Positions 15,372 through 22,868 of a DNA stretch of 32,565 bases are shown here, piece by piece; position 1 is the first letter of the stretch, and each line of letters opens with the position of its first letter. The notes under the pieces were generated by a model, which searched no databases, was not told the origin of the DNA, and worked only from the letters and a program-made list of their open reading frames with translations. Where the stretch lies: positions 1-32,565 of the forward strand of contig JACRKB010000048.1 of the NCBI GenBank assembly GCA_016235545.1, read 5' to 3'. Both the position numbers and the translations under genes were made by a program. The DNA is from Verrucomicrobiota bacterium. Its GTDB lineage: Bacteria; Verrucomicrobiota; Verrucomicrobiia; Limisphaerales; SXTU01.

Positions 15372-17393
15372 TCACGCCAGCTTCGGCTGCAACTGGCCGG
15401 CAGCCTCATGCTTGCTCGCGCCACCGGCAGACGGCGGATTCGCGGGCGCTCCGGCCTGGAAGGGTTCCAGCTCCTCGCCCTGGCGCACGAGGCGGGCGCT
15501 GTTGAAGACGACGATGAGCGAGCCGGCGACGTGCATCAGCGCGGCGACGATGGGGTTGATGTAGCTCAACGCCGCGAGCACCAGCCCGCCGATGACGAAG
15601 ACGATGCCGAAGAGGAAGTTCTGGTTGATGACGCTGCGGGTCATGCGAGAGAGGCGGATGAGGAAGGGCAGCCGGCGGAGGTCGTTGTTCATCAGCGCGA
15701 TGGTGGCGCTGTGGATGGCCACCTCACTGCCAGCCGCGCCCATCGCGATGCCGAGGTCGCCGGCGGCCAGCGCGGGCGCGTCGTTGACGCCGTCGCCCAC
15801 CACCGCGACGCGGTAGCCTTTGGCACGGATGGCCTTCACATACTCGACCTTGTTCTGCGGCAGACACTCGGCCACGACTTCCTCGCACCCGATGTCCTTC
15901 GCCACGCGGGCGGCGACGGGCTGGCGATCGCCGGAGACCATCGCCACGCGGCGGACGCCGATCTCCTTCAAGTCGTGCAACGCCTCCTTCGCCTCGTGGC
16001 GCGTCTCGTCCTGCAGGCCCACCCAGCCGATGCACGCGCCGTTGCGCGCGACGAAGAGCAGGCTGTAGCCCTCGGTCTCGTTCACGTCCACGGAGCCGAG
16101 GATGTCGCCGGTCACGCCGTTGTCCTTGAGCCACTGCGCGCGGCCCACGAGGACGACCGTGCCATCCACGTTCGCCTTCACGCCGCGACCGGCAGTCTCG
16201 GCAAAATTCTTCGGGTCACTCAGCGGAACGCCCGCCTCCAGCGCGAGCGCGGTGAGGGCCTTGGCCGTTGGGTGGTTGCTGAACTGCTCGGCGCTCGCGG
16301 CGATGCGGAGCAGCTCGGCGGGGGCCGTGCCGCTCAAAGGCGCGAGGCGGCTCACGGCAAGCTTGCCGGTGGTGAGCGTGCCGGTCTTGTCGAAGACGAA
16401 GGCGTTGATTTTCGCGGCCAGCTCGATGTCGGCGACGTTCTTGATGAGGATTCCCAGGCGCGCGGCGGCGGAGAGCGCGGCGACCATCGCCGTGGGCGTG
16501 GCGAGCACGAACGCGCACGGGCAGGCGACGATGAAGACGGCGATGACGCGGCTCAACTCGCCGGTGAACGCCCACACGAGCGCGCCGATGACCAGCACGA
16601 GCGGCGTGTAGAAGCTCATGTATTGGTCCACGATGCGCATGATGGGCAGCTTGGTCTTCTCAGCGGCGAGGATCAGCTCGCGCACGCGGGAGAGGGTGGA
16701 GTCGGTGCCGGCACGGGTGACTTTGATTTCGAGGACGCCTGTGAGGTTGATGGTGCCGGCAAAGACAGGGTCGCCGGGCTTGCGGTCCACGGGGAGTGAT
16801 TCGCCGGTGATGTTCGCCTGGTTGATGGAGCCTTCACCGGAGACGATCTGGCCGTCGGCGGCGACGTTGTCGCCGGGGCGGACGCGGATGACATCGCCGT
16901 TGGCAAGCTCGTGGACGGCGACTTCCTCCTCCTTGCCTCCGACGATGCGGCGGGCCTTGGTGGGCGTGAGCTTGATGAGGGACTCGATGGAGAGGCGGGC
17001 GCCCTCGGCTGTGCGGCTCTCGATGATCTGGCCGAGGAGCATGAAGAAGCTCACGACGCCGGCTTCCTGATAGTGGCCGCTGGCGAAGGACGCGAGGACT
17101 GCAAGCGCCACAAGCTCGTTGGTGGTGAGGTTGCCCCGGCGGAGATCCTTCACGGCCACGAGCACGATGGGCCAGCCGAGGACGATGGCTCCGATGCCAG
17201 CGCTGAGGTCAGCCATGGTCTTGCCGTTGACGGTGAACCACTCGATGATGAACGAGTTGATGATGAGGATGAGGCCGAGGATCGTGACGCCGAGCTGCTG
17301 TGTGGCGTGATCGTGGTCGCCGCAGGAGGAGCATTTCTCGCCGTCGGCGTGGTTGTGTTCGTCCTGCTGGCTGAGGAGGGAGGTGACCTGCAT
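15372..17393 (-). CDS. P1B-type heavy-metal-translocating ATPase
   Basis: This 673-residue pump has every P-type hallmark: TGES (196-199), the metal-site CPC in ACPCAF (291-293), phosphorylation motif DKTGT (335-339), the nucleotide-binding His-Pro in SNHPTAK, and GDGVNDAP. It would export a soft metal ion across the inner membrane using ATP. There is no HMA domain; instead the first 30 residues are rich in His, Asp and Cys (DEHNHADGEKCSSCGDHDH), a likely metal-binding tail. The last helix (NPIVAALMHVAGSLIVVFNSARL) lacks the MXXSS typical of copper pumps and the DXG of classic ZntA. Zinc, cadmium, cobalt or lead are possible; the ion cannot be decided. It follows the HflK-like gene, separated only by a heptamer hairpin, and that neighbour also has a His-rich N-terminus. 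Confidence 0.9.
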   Translation of the reverse strand: MQVTSLLSQQDEHNHADGEKCSSCGDHDHATQQLGVTILGLILIINSFIIEWFTVNGKTMADLSAGIGAIVLGWPIVLVAVKDLRRGNLTTNELVALAVLASFASGHYQEAGVVSFFMLLGQIIESRTAEGARLSIESLIKLTPTKARRIVGGKEEEVAVHELANGDVIRVRPGDNVAADGQIVSGEGSINQANITGESLPVDRKPGDPVFAGTINLTGVLEIKVTRAGTDSTLSRVRELILAAEKTKLPIMRIVDQYMSFYTPLVLVIGALVWAFTGELSRVIAVFIVACPCAFVLATPTAMVAALSAAARLGILIKNVADIELAAKINAFVFDKTGTLTTGKLAVSRLAPLSGTAPAELLRIAASAEQFSNHPTAKALTALALEAGVPLSDPKNFAETAGRGVKANVDGTVVLVGRAQWLKDNGVTGDILGSVDVNETEGYSLLFVARNGACIGWVGLQDETRHEAKEALHDLKEIGVRRVAMVSGDRQPVAARVAKDIGCEEVVAECLPQNKVEYVKAIRAKGYRVAVVGDGVNDAPALAAGDLGIAMGAAGSEVAIHSATIALMNNDLRRLPFLIRLSRMTRSVINQNFLFGIVFVIGGLVLAALSYINPIVAALMHVAGSLIVVFNSARLVRQGEELEPFQAGAPANPPSAGGASKHEAAGQLQPKLA

Positions 17394-17399
17394 GAGAAA

Positions 17400-17499
17400 G
17401 TTTCGGGTTTAGAGTTTCGAGTTTTGAGTTGTGCCGAAGCTCCGAATGGCCCGCGTGCGGCGGACGCCAACTCGAAACTCAAAACTCAAAACTCGAAAC
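17400..17499. repeat. Heptamer-array hairpin (AACTCAA type)
   Basis: The right arm (17469-17499) has four 7-base units related to AACTCAA/AACTCGA. The left arm (17400-17430) is the degenerate complement. The 38-base centre is unrelated. It fills nearly all of the 110 bp between the HflK-like stop and the metal ATPase start. The same unit occurs inside the PSD1 gene at 29826-29858. Confidence 0.85.
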
Positions 17500-17503
17500 G
17501 GGT

Positions 17504-18676
17504 TCATTGCTGTTTCGGCGCAGCCGGCTTCAACGGCTCACGGTTCAAAAGGATGCGCAGCTCGCGCGGGGTTCCGTCGGAGCGCTCGACGAGGAAGTAT
17601 TTCTCCTGCGCGTTGGCCAGGACGGTGGCCATCGTCTCGGTCAGGCGGCGGTCGCGAAAGAGCTGCGGGTTGCTTTTGAACTCCGGCAGGCGCGCGAGGA
17701 AGTAGTCGGCATCCGCCTGCGCGGACTGGACGATGCGCGTGGCGTCGGACCGGCCCGCGTTGCGGACGGCGTCAGCCTCGGCCTGTGCCCGGGTGAGCGT
17801 GGTGTTGGCCTCGCCCTGCGCGGTGTTGATGGTCTTGCGCTTGTCGTTCTCGGCCTCGAGCACGGCGTCAAATGCGGCCTTCACCTGGCGCGGCGGGATG
17901 GCGGTGACGTCGCAGCCGCGCGGGTCGAACTCGACGCCGAGGTTCTGGGCCGAGACGAGCTGCTGGACGCGGTTCATCAGCCTCTCCTTGAAGCCGGCGA
18001 TGTCCTGGCGCGTGGCTTTGTCCACGGTGAACTGCGCCGAGGCGTGATGGAGCGCGTTGTTCAGCGCGTTCTGGACGAGGTTTGAGGCTGCGGTGAAATC
18101 AAACACATGGGCCACTGGGTCGCTGATGTAATAACGCAGCGTCACCTTGACGTGCATGATGTTGCCATCGGCGGTGAGGGTGTAGCCGTCGGTGGCGGGG
18201 TTGAGGGTGCCCCCGGCGGCCGGTTCCTGCCCGGCGAGTTCCTGTTCCCGCGTCACGGGATACCAGCCCGCGCTGGAGACGACAGTGTGGACCTGGCCTT
18301 TCGGGATCTTGACAATCTCGTTGATGGGAAACGGGAAGGACCAGTGGAGGCCGGGCTTGAGCAATGCAGCCTCGCCGATGCCGGTGGGCGCGCCGAAGAG
18401 GAGCTTGATGGCGACCTCCTGCGGGCCAACGGTGAAAATGCCGGAGGCAAAGAAGAGGACGATGAGGCCCGCCATGACGACGCGGACCACGAGGAAGCTG
18501 CTCTTCAACGCGTCGGAGAGGGCCTGCGTGCTGGAGTCCTCCATCGGCAACTCGTGCTCAGGCTCGGGCGCGCCGGGGCCGTGCGAATGCGAATGCGCCG
18601 GGGCTTCCGTGCCCGGCCCGTGGCTGTGGCTGGGGTCGCCCGGCCCGTGGGAATGAGAATGGTCGTGATCGCTCAT
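17504..18676 (-). CDS. HflK-like SPFH protein with His-rich N-terminus
   Basis: A 390-residue member of the SPFH/band-7 family. The first 45 residues are a His-Gly-Pro-rich tail with four HSHGPG-type repeats, probably metal-binding and cytosolic. A membrane helix (about 63-83, VVRVVMAGLIVLFFASGIF) precedes the SPFH domain (about 85-290: GPQEVAIKLLFGAP, GLHWSFPFPINEI, VTLRYYISDP), followed by an Ala/Glu-rich coiled coil. In E. coli HflK and HflC form a cage around the FtsH protease; no ftsH is visible in this window. The start lies ten bases after the HflC-like stop, so the two are co-transcribed, consistent with a hetero-oligomer. The His-rich tail is not part of standard HflK and echoes the tail of the metal ATPase encoded next. 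Confidence 0.85.
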   Translation of the reverse strand: MSDHDHSHSHGPGDPSHSHGPGTEAPAHSHSHGPGAPEPEHELPMEDSSTQALSDALKSSFLVVRVVMAGLIVLFFASGIFTVGPQEVAIKLLFGAPTGIGEAALLKPGLHWSFPFPINEIVKIPKGQVHTVVSSAGWYPVTREQELAGQEPAAGGTLNPATDGYTLTADGNIMHVKVTLRYYISDPVAHVFDFTAASNLVQNALNNALHHASAQFTVDKATRQDIAGFKERLMNRVQQLVSAQNLGVEFDPRGCDVTAIPPRQVKAAFDAVLEAENDKRKTINTAQGEANTTLTRAQAEADAVRNAGRSDATRIVQSAQADADYFLARLPEFKSNPQLFRDRRLTETMATVLANAQEKYFLVERSDGTPRELRILLNREPLKPAAPKQQ

Positions 18677-18686
18677 GGCAGGCTGC

Positions 18687-19592
18687 TTACTTCTTGCCGG
18701 CAGGGCGGGCGGGGGAGTTGGTGGCGCGGAGCAGGTCGAAGGGCGGCGTGTTCTGGTCGAGAATCAGCGTGGCGCGCTCCTTCGAGACCTGTTCCATCGA
18801 GGAGAGTTTCTGGAGGAACACGGCGAGTTCCGGGTTTTGTTCGAGGGCCTTGTAAGCCTTCGCAGCCTCGGCCTCGGCCTTGCCGCGGAGGGTTGTGGCC
18901 TCGGCCTCGGCCTTGGCGAGTAGCTCGCTGCGGTCGCGGTCGGCCTTCGAGCGGATGATGCTCGCCTCGCGGTCGCCCTCGCCCTCGAACTGCTTCACGA
19001 GGCGCTGGCGCTCCTCCTTCATGCGCTCGAACACCTTTTGCGTGACGCTCTCCGGGAAGCCGAGGCGCTTGATGCCAAGGGATTTGATTTCGAGGCCGAA
19101 CTTTTCCTTCGCCGTGCCGGCCACCTGCTGGAGCATTTCCTTCTCGATGTCCTCGAACTTGAGCTGGGCGGGGTCGGTGTTGATGAAGTGGCTGAAGGGA
19201 TGGCGCCCGACGGCGGCGTTCTTGGCGCTGCGGATGAGGCTTTCGAGGTTGCGCTTCGCGTCGTCCACGCCGCCGGGGAAGCTGCGGTTGAACTTCTGGG
19301 GTTCGGTGATGCGCCAGCCGACATAGACGAGCACGAGCACGTTGCGCTGGTCGAGGGTCTGGGCCTCCTCGAACTTGCCCTCGAAGTTATGCACGCGGGC
19401 GTCGAATCGGTGGACTTTCTGGATGGGCCACGGGAGCTTGAGGTGCAGGCCGGACTTGATGATCCCCTCGTCGGCCTTGCCGAAGGTGGTGAGAAAGGCG
19501 ACCTCGTTCTGCCGCACCTGGAAGAGGAACGAGATGGAGCCGAAGATGAGTAGGATGACGAGGCCGAGGACGAAGGTTACTGGGTTGCGCAT
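18687..19592 (-). CDS. HflC-like SPFH protein
   Basis: This 301-residue protein has an N-terminal membrane helix (about 6-24) and then the SPFH domain (NEVAFLTTFGKADE, LHLKLPWPIQKVHRFDAR). The HflC-type segment RLGFPESVTQKVFERMKEERQRLV follows, then a long charged coiled coil with GKAEAEAAKAYKA repeats. It closely resembles HflC in length and layout. HflC partners HflK in an inner-membrane complex with most of its mass in the periplasm. It is followed after ten bases by the HflK-like gene and preceded by a third, larger SPFH gene across a hexamer hairpin. Assignment to the HflC class rather than a generic prohibitin-like protein is good but not certain. Confidence 0.85.
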   Translation of the reverse strand: MRNPVTFVLGLVILLIFGSISFLFQVRQNEVAFLTTFGKADEGIIKSGLHLKLPWPIQKVHRFDARVHNFEGKFEEAQTLDQRNVLVLVYVGWRITEPQKFNRSFPGGVDDAKRNLESLIRSAKNAAVGRHPFSHFINTDPAQLKFEDIEKEMLQQVAGTAKEKFGLEIKSLGIKRLGFPESVTQKVFERMKEERQRLVKQFEGEGDREASIIRSKADRDRSELLAKAEAEATTLRGKAEAEAAKAYKALEQNPELAVFLQKLSSMEQVSKERATLILDQNTPPFDLLRATNSPARPAGKK

Positions 19593-19620
19593 AGTCAGTG
19601 GGGGGCGGTCAGAGAGGGGG

Positions 19621-19724
19621 ATTGAGAGTAAGAGTAAGAGTAAGATTACGATTAAGATTAAGAGGAGGCAGGAGACGCGAAGCCGCTGTCGGCCTCTTAA
19701 TCGTAATCTTACTCTTAATCTCTC
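19621..19724. repeat. Hexamer-array hairpin (GTAAGA/ATTAAG type)
   Basis: The left arm (19621-19665) has three GTAAGA units running into ATTACG/ATTAAG units. The right arm (19693-19724) is complementary, with fewer units. The loop of about 27 bases is unrelated. It lies between the large SPFH gene and the HflC-like gene. Confidence 0.85.
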
Positions 19725-19727
19725 GGC

Positions 19728-21614
19728 TCATTTCTTTGCTGGGATTTCCAAGTTCAACAGGTCCTCGCGAATCTTGTCCTCAAGGTTGAGCTGGATCATC
19801 TCCTGCGCGTTGGTCGTGGCGATGATGTATTTGCGGGACTTGGCGATGGCCTTGGCGAAGGTCTGCAGATAGAGGCGCTGCGGATAGACGGTCGGCGCGG
19901 CCTCGAACGCGGCCATCTGGTGCTGGAACTGCCCGGCGATTGCCCCGGCCTCGGCGACACGCCGGACCTCGAAGGAGCGGGCGGTGTCCTGCACCTTTTG
20001 GGCCTCGCCCGCAGCCATCGCGCTCATCCTTGCAGCCTCGCCCTCTGCTGTGAGTATCTTCGCGGCGCGCGTCTGCTCCGCGCCGATGACGGCCTCGAAG
20101 GCCTCCGCAACGCTGACAGGCGGGTGCACGTCCTGAAGCCCGACGAAGAGAATCTCCGCGCCGAGCTGCTCCTGATCGGCGGCCTTCTGAATGTTGGCGC
20201 GCAGACTGTCAGCGGATTTCTGCCGGCCCACGGACATGAAATCGAAGAAGTCCACACTCACGAGGTGGCGCACGACCTCGCGAGTCGCGAGGCGTTCCAG
20301 CAGCTCGTTCGGATTGGCGTGGTTGCGGGCCCAAGCGACGATGTCCTTGATCTGATACTGCACCGGAACGCTGGCGGTGACGAGGTTGGCGGGCGGGGCA
20401 GACTTCTCGCCGGCGGCGTTGGTGTTCGAAGCGCTGTCCTGTTCCTTGTTGGCGACGGGCAGGTTGAACTCCTCTTTGTAATGGCTCTTCGTCCAGACGA
20501 TCGTGCTCTCCGGCGCCGCGCCGTGATCATCCTCCTTGGTCACCACGCCCACGGTGAAGGTCTGCACGCGGTGGGTCTGGAAGCGATACACCGAGTCAAT
20601 CGGCCACGGGAACTTGACGTGGAAGCCGGGATCGAGGACGGGGCGGCCCTCGGCTGGCTTGCCACAGCGTTCCAAGATCGCCTGCTCCTCAGGCTCAATG
20701 AAGACGAAGCTCGTTGAAAGCCAGAGCAGGCCGGCCTGAATCAGGAGCAGCCAGAGGAACGCTTTTTGAAGGAACTGGAAGAACCATGTCTCGGAAACCT
20801 TGAAGCCGAACTGGTAGTCCAGCGCGTGCGCCGCCGTGGTGAAGACGCTCTCCGGCTGGCCGAGCAGGCCCACGAGACGGCTCTCGTAAAGCACGCGCGC
20901 CGCCTGGCCCCGGACACGCGGCCGATAAATTTCGAGGATGAGCGCGAAGAGATTTTCGACCGCCGCGAGCGTGAGAATCACGCACAATGCGCGGGCCATG
21001 AAGAGATCCGCCTTCGAGTGGCCGAAGTGAATCGCCACGTTGCCCGCCGCCGCCAGCAGGCACAGATACGCGCCCAGCAGCAGGTAGCTGCCGGCAGGTT
21101 GCAGCAGCCGCTGGCCTTCGAGGCGCGCCACGTTCACGGAGTAGCGGCCCGGGAGGAACTGGAGGAAGAAGAGGAAGCCGAAGAACGCCGCCATCATCGG
21201 CAGCGAGGCGCGCACCTCGCGGGCCTCGGGATTGAGGACCTGCTTGCCGAGCCACCAAGCAGCAGCAGCCTGCAGCACCAGCAGCACGATGCAGAAAGCC
21301 GGCACCAGCCACCGCTCGAACTGCTCGCGGGCGCGGCGCGCGGGGAAGGCTTCCGCGTCCGTGGCCTCGAAGAGCGCGGTGTTGCGGGCGGACTTGGCCA
21401 GCTCGTCCAGCTCGAGCTTTTCCAGCTTCTCGCGGGCCTCCATCCGCATCTGGAAATAGCTGAACAGGGCCACCAGGAAACCCAGCCCGAGGAACACGCC
21501 CACCACCTCGTCCGTGTAGGACGCGGTCGCGCGCGCGATGAAGGTCCCGACGCCGGCGGCGGCGAGGGCAAAGAGGAGGTTGACCAGCCCGGTCGGTTTC
21601 AAGTTGCGTTCCAT
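19728..21614 (-). CDS. Large SPFH protein with polytopic membrane N-terminus
   Basis: The 628-residue protein joins a polytopic membrane region (roughly residues 1-305, about seven or eight hydrophobic segments, including LVNLLFALAAAGVGTFIA and WLVPAFCIVLLVLQAAAAWW) to an SPFH domain. The SPFH part (about 310-560) shows FIEPEEQAILERCGKP, GFHVKFPWPIDSVYRFQTHR, SVPVQYQIKD and ILFVGLQDVHPPVSVAEAFEAVIGAEQ, then a short coiled coil. Ordinary HflK has a single membrane helix and about 400 residues, so this is an unusual architecture. It starts four bases after the ABC-2 permease stop, so those two genes are coupled, and it heads the three SPFH genes. It could act as the membrane-embedded platform of a mixed SPFH assembly; that role is inferred. 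Confidence 0.8.
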   Translation of the reverse strand: MERNLKPTGLVNLLFALAAAGVGTFIARATASYTDEVVGVFLGLGFLVALFSYFQMRMEAREKLEKLELDELAKSARNTALFEATDAEAFPARRAREQFERWLVPAFCIVLLVLQAAAAWWLGKQVLNPEAREVRASLPMMAAFFGFLFFLQFLPGRYSVNVARLEGQRLLQPAGSYLLLGAYLCLLAAAGNVAIHFGHSKADLFMARALCVILTLAAVENLFALILEIYRPRVRGQAARVLYESRLVGLLGQPESVFTTAAHALDYQFGFKVSETWFFQFLQKAFLWLLLIQAGLLWLSTSFVFIEPEEQAILERCGKPAEGRPVLDPGFHVKFPWPIDSVYRFQTHRVQTFTVGVVTKEDDHGAAPESTIVWTKSHYKEEFNLPVANKEQDSASNTNAAGEKSAPPANLVTASVPVQYQIKDIVAWARNHANPNELLERLATREVVRHLVSVDFFDFMSVGRQKSADSLRANIQKAADQEQLGAEILFVGLQDVHPPVSVAEAFEAVIGAEQTRAAKILTAEGEAARMSAMAAGEAQKVQDTARSFEVRRVAEAGAIAGQFQHQMAAFEAAPTVYPQRLYLQTFAKAIAKSRKYIIATTNAQEMIQLNLEDKIREDLLNLEIPAKK

Positions 21615-21618
21615 CTGT

Positions 21619-22599
21619 TCAGCTCAGCTCACGGTCCTCAAACAACATCAGCGCGACGGCCAGCGACGCGCCCAAATATCCAACCACATACCCGATGGCC
21701 TTGCCCACGTAGCCCCAGACGCCCGCTATCGCGTGCGACCGGGTGCCTTCAATCGCGTCCGCCAGCCAGAACAACTGCCAGTTCGGAAGGACCGTGTGAA
21801 ACACCGTCGCCCACCACACACCGGCTTCCGCCCGGCGGCCAAACAGGTAATCGCTCATCAACCCGAGCAAAAACAATGCCGTGCAGATGACCAGCGTGGG
21901 CACCGTGTCGTAGCGCGTCGAGCACGCCAGCGCCAGCCCGGCAAAAAGCAGCAACGCCAGCAGCACCAGCACGCACGCCGGCAGGAGCCGCCAGTCCACG
22001 ACATACATCCCAGCCTCCGTTGCGCCGTTGCGCTTGAGTTCGATGAAGAAGGCCAGCACGACAAAGGCAATGCTCGTCATCACCGTCACGAAGAGCACCG
22101 CGTCCGACACGAACGGACGGCGCAGAAAGTAATTGGTGAACCCAGCCAGCACGTATGCCAGAGCCACAGCCCCGAAATATATTCCCGTCCCGACCAGGTC
22201 CGCCTCGCCATAGGCATCGAACGCCATGCGGCTCGCCAGCAGCGTGGCCAGCGTGTTGACGTAGGCCAGCACCGCCAGCGCTGCCGCCAGCCCGCAGTAT
22301 TTGGCCAGAAGGAATTTCGCGCGCCCCACCGGCTTGGCCAGCACCGCCAGCGCCGTCCCGGTGCGGATTTCGTGCGCCACGGACGAGGACGCGCTCAGGA
22401 CCGCCACGAAGAGCCCGATCATGAGCATCACCGCCAGCGCGCTGTCCTTCACCAGCTTCGTGTCCTCTCCCATGCCGAAGTAGGGCACCGCCGCGAGGAA
22501 CACGATGAACAGGGAGGACAGAGTCGTGAGCAGCAGAAAAATCGGCTGCCGGACCAGTTCCATGAAGGCATTCGTGGCGATGGTGGTGAACTGTCGCAT
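21619..22599 (-). CDS. ABC-2 type permease lacking an adjacent ATPase
   Basis: This 326-residue protein has about six or seven membrane segments and an ABC-2/NosY-like opening (MRQFTTIATNAFMELVRQPIF). The signature cytosolic segment SSSVAHEIRTGTALAVLAKPVGRAKFLLAKY follows, resembling the coupling region of GldF/NosY-type permeases. The ATG at 22599 is chosen because residues encoded further upstream (to 22698) are basic and unlike the family, and they approach the repeat element. No ATP-binding gene touches it; the nearest unpaired candidate is the ATPase at 13027. Its stop lies four bases before the large SPFH gene, suggesting the permease and the SPFH protein work together. Substrate unknown. 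Confidence 0.75.
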   Translation of the reverse strand: MRQFTTIATNAFMELVRQPIFLLLTTLSSLFIVFLAAVPYFGMGEDTKLVKDSALAVMLMIGLFVAVLSASSSVAHEIRTGTALAVLAKPVGRAKFLLAKYCGLAAALAVLAYVNTLATLLASRMAFDAYGEADLVGTGIYFGAVALAYVLAGFTNYFLRRPFVSDAVLFVTVMTSIAFVVLAFFIELKRNGATEAGMYVVDWRLLPACVLVLLALLLFAGLALACSTRYDTVPTLVICTALFLLGLMSDYLFGRRAEAGVWWATVFHTVLPNWQLFWLADAIEGTRSHAIAGVWGYVGKAIGYVVGYLGASLAVALMLFEDRELS

Positions 22600-22712
22600 T
22601 TGTTTGGTGCGGCGGGATAATACGGACGGAGGACGGCTTGGCAACCCCCTGAATGAAGATTGTGAGCAGGAGGCGCATCTCCGTTTCTGGCAACGCAAGA
22701 GGCTTTTCGGGA

Positions 22713-22795
22713 CCTGCTCGTAATCCTGATCCTAATCTTGCTCCGCTGCGGGGAACGGGAGGAGGAGCAAGATTAGGATCAGGGTTACGAGCAGG
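22713..22795. repeat. Hexamer-array hairpin (TAATCC/GATTAG type)
   Basis: The 32-base arms (22713-22744 and 22764-22795) match at 31 of 32 positions and consist of 6-base units such as TAATCC, TGATCC and TAATCT. The loop is 19 bases. It lies between the MlaD-like and ABC-2 permease genes; the rest of the 269-bp gap shows no gene. Confidence 0.85.
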
Positions 22796-22868
22796 CGGAG
22801 CGGCCCAACTGCATCACTCGCCACATTGGACCTGCAAGAAACTGAGAGGCGCCCAACGCGCAGGGCGG

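Noticed and set aside
22600-22698. 33 extra N-terminal residues for the ABC-2 permease
   Set aside because: The added residues are Arg/Cys/Ser-rich and unlike permease N-termini. The ATG at 22599 starts exactly at the family-like sequence.
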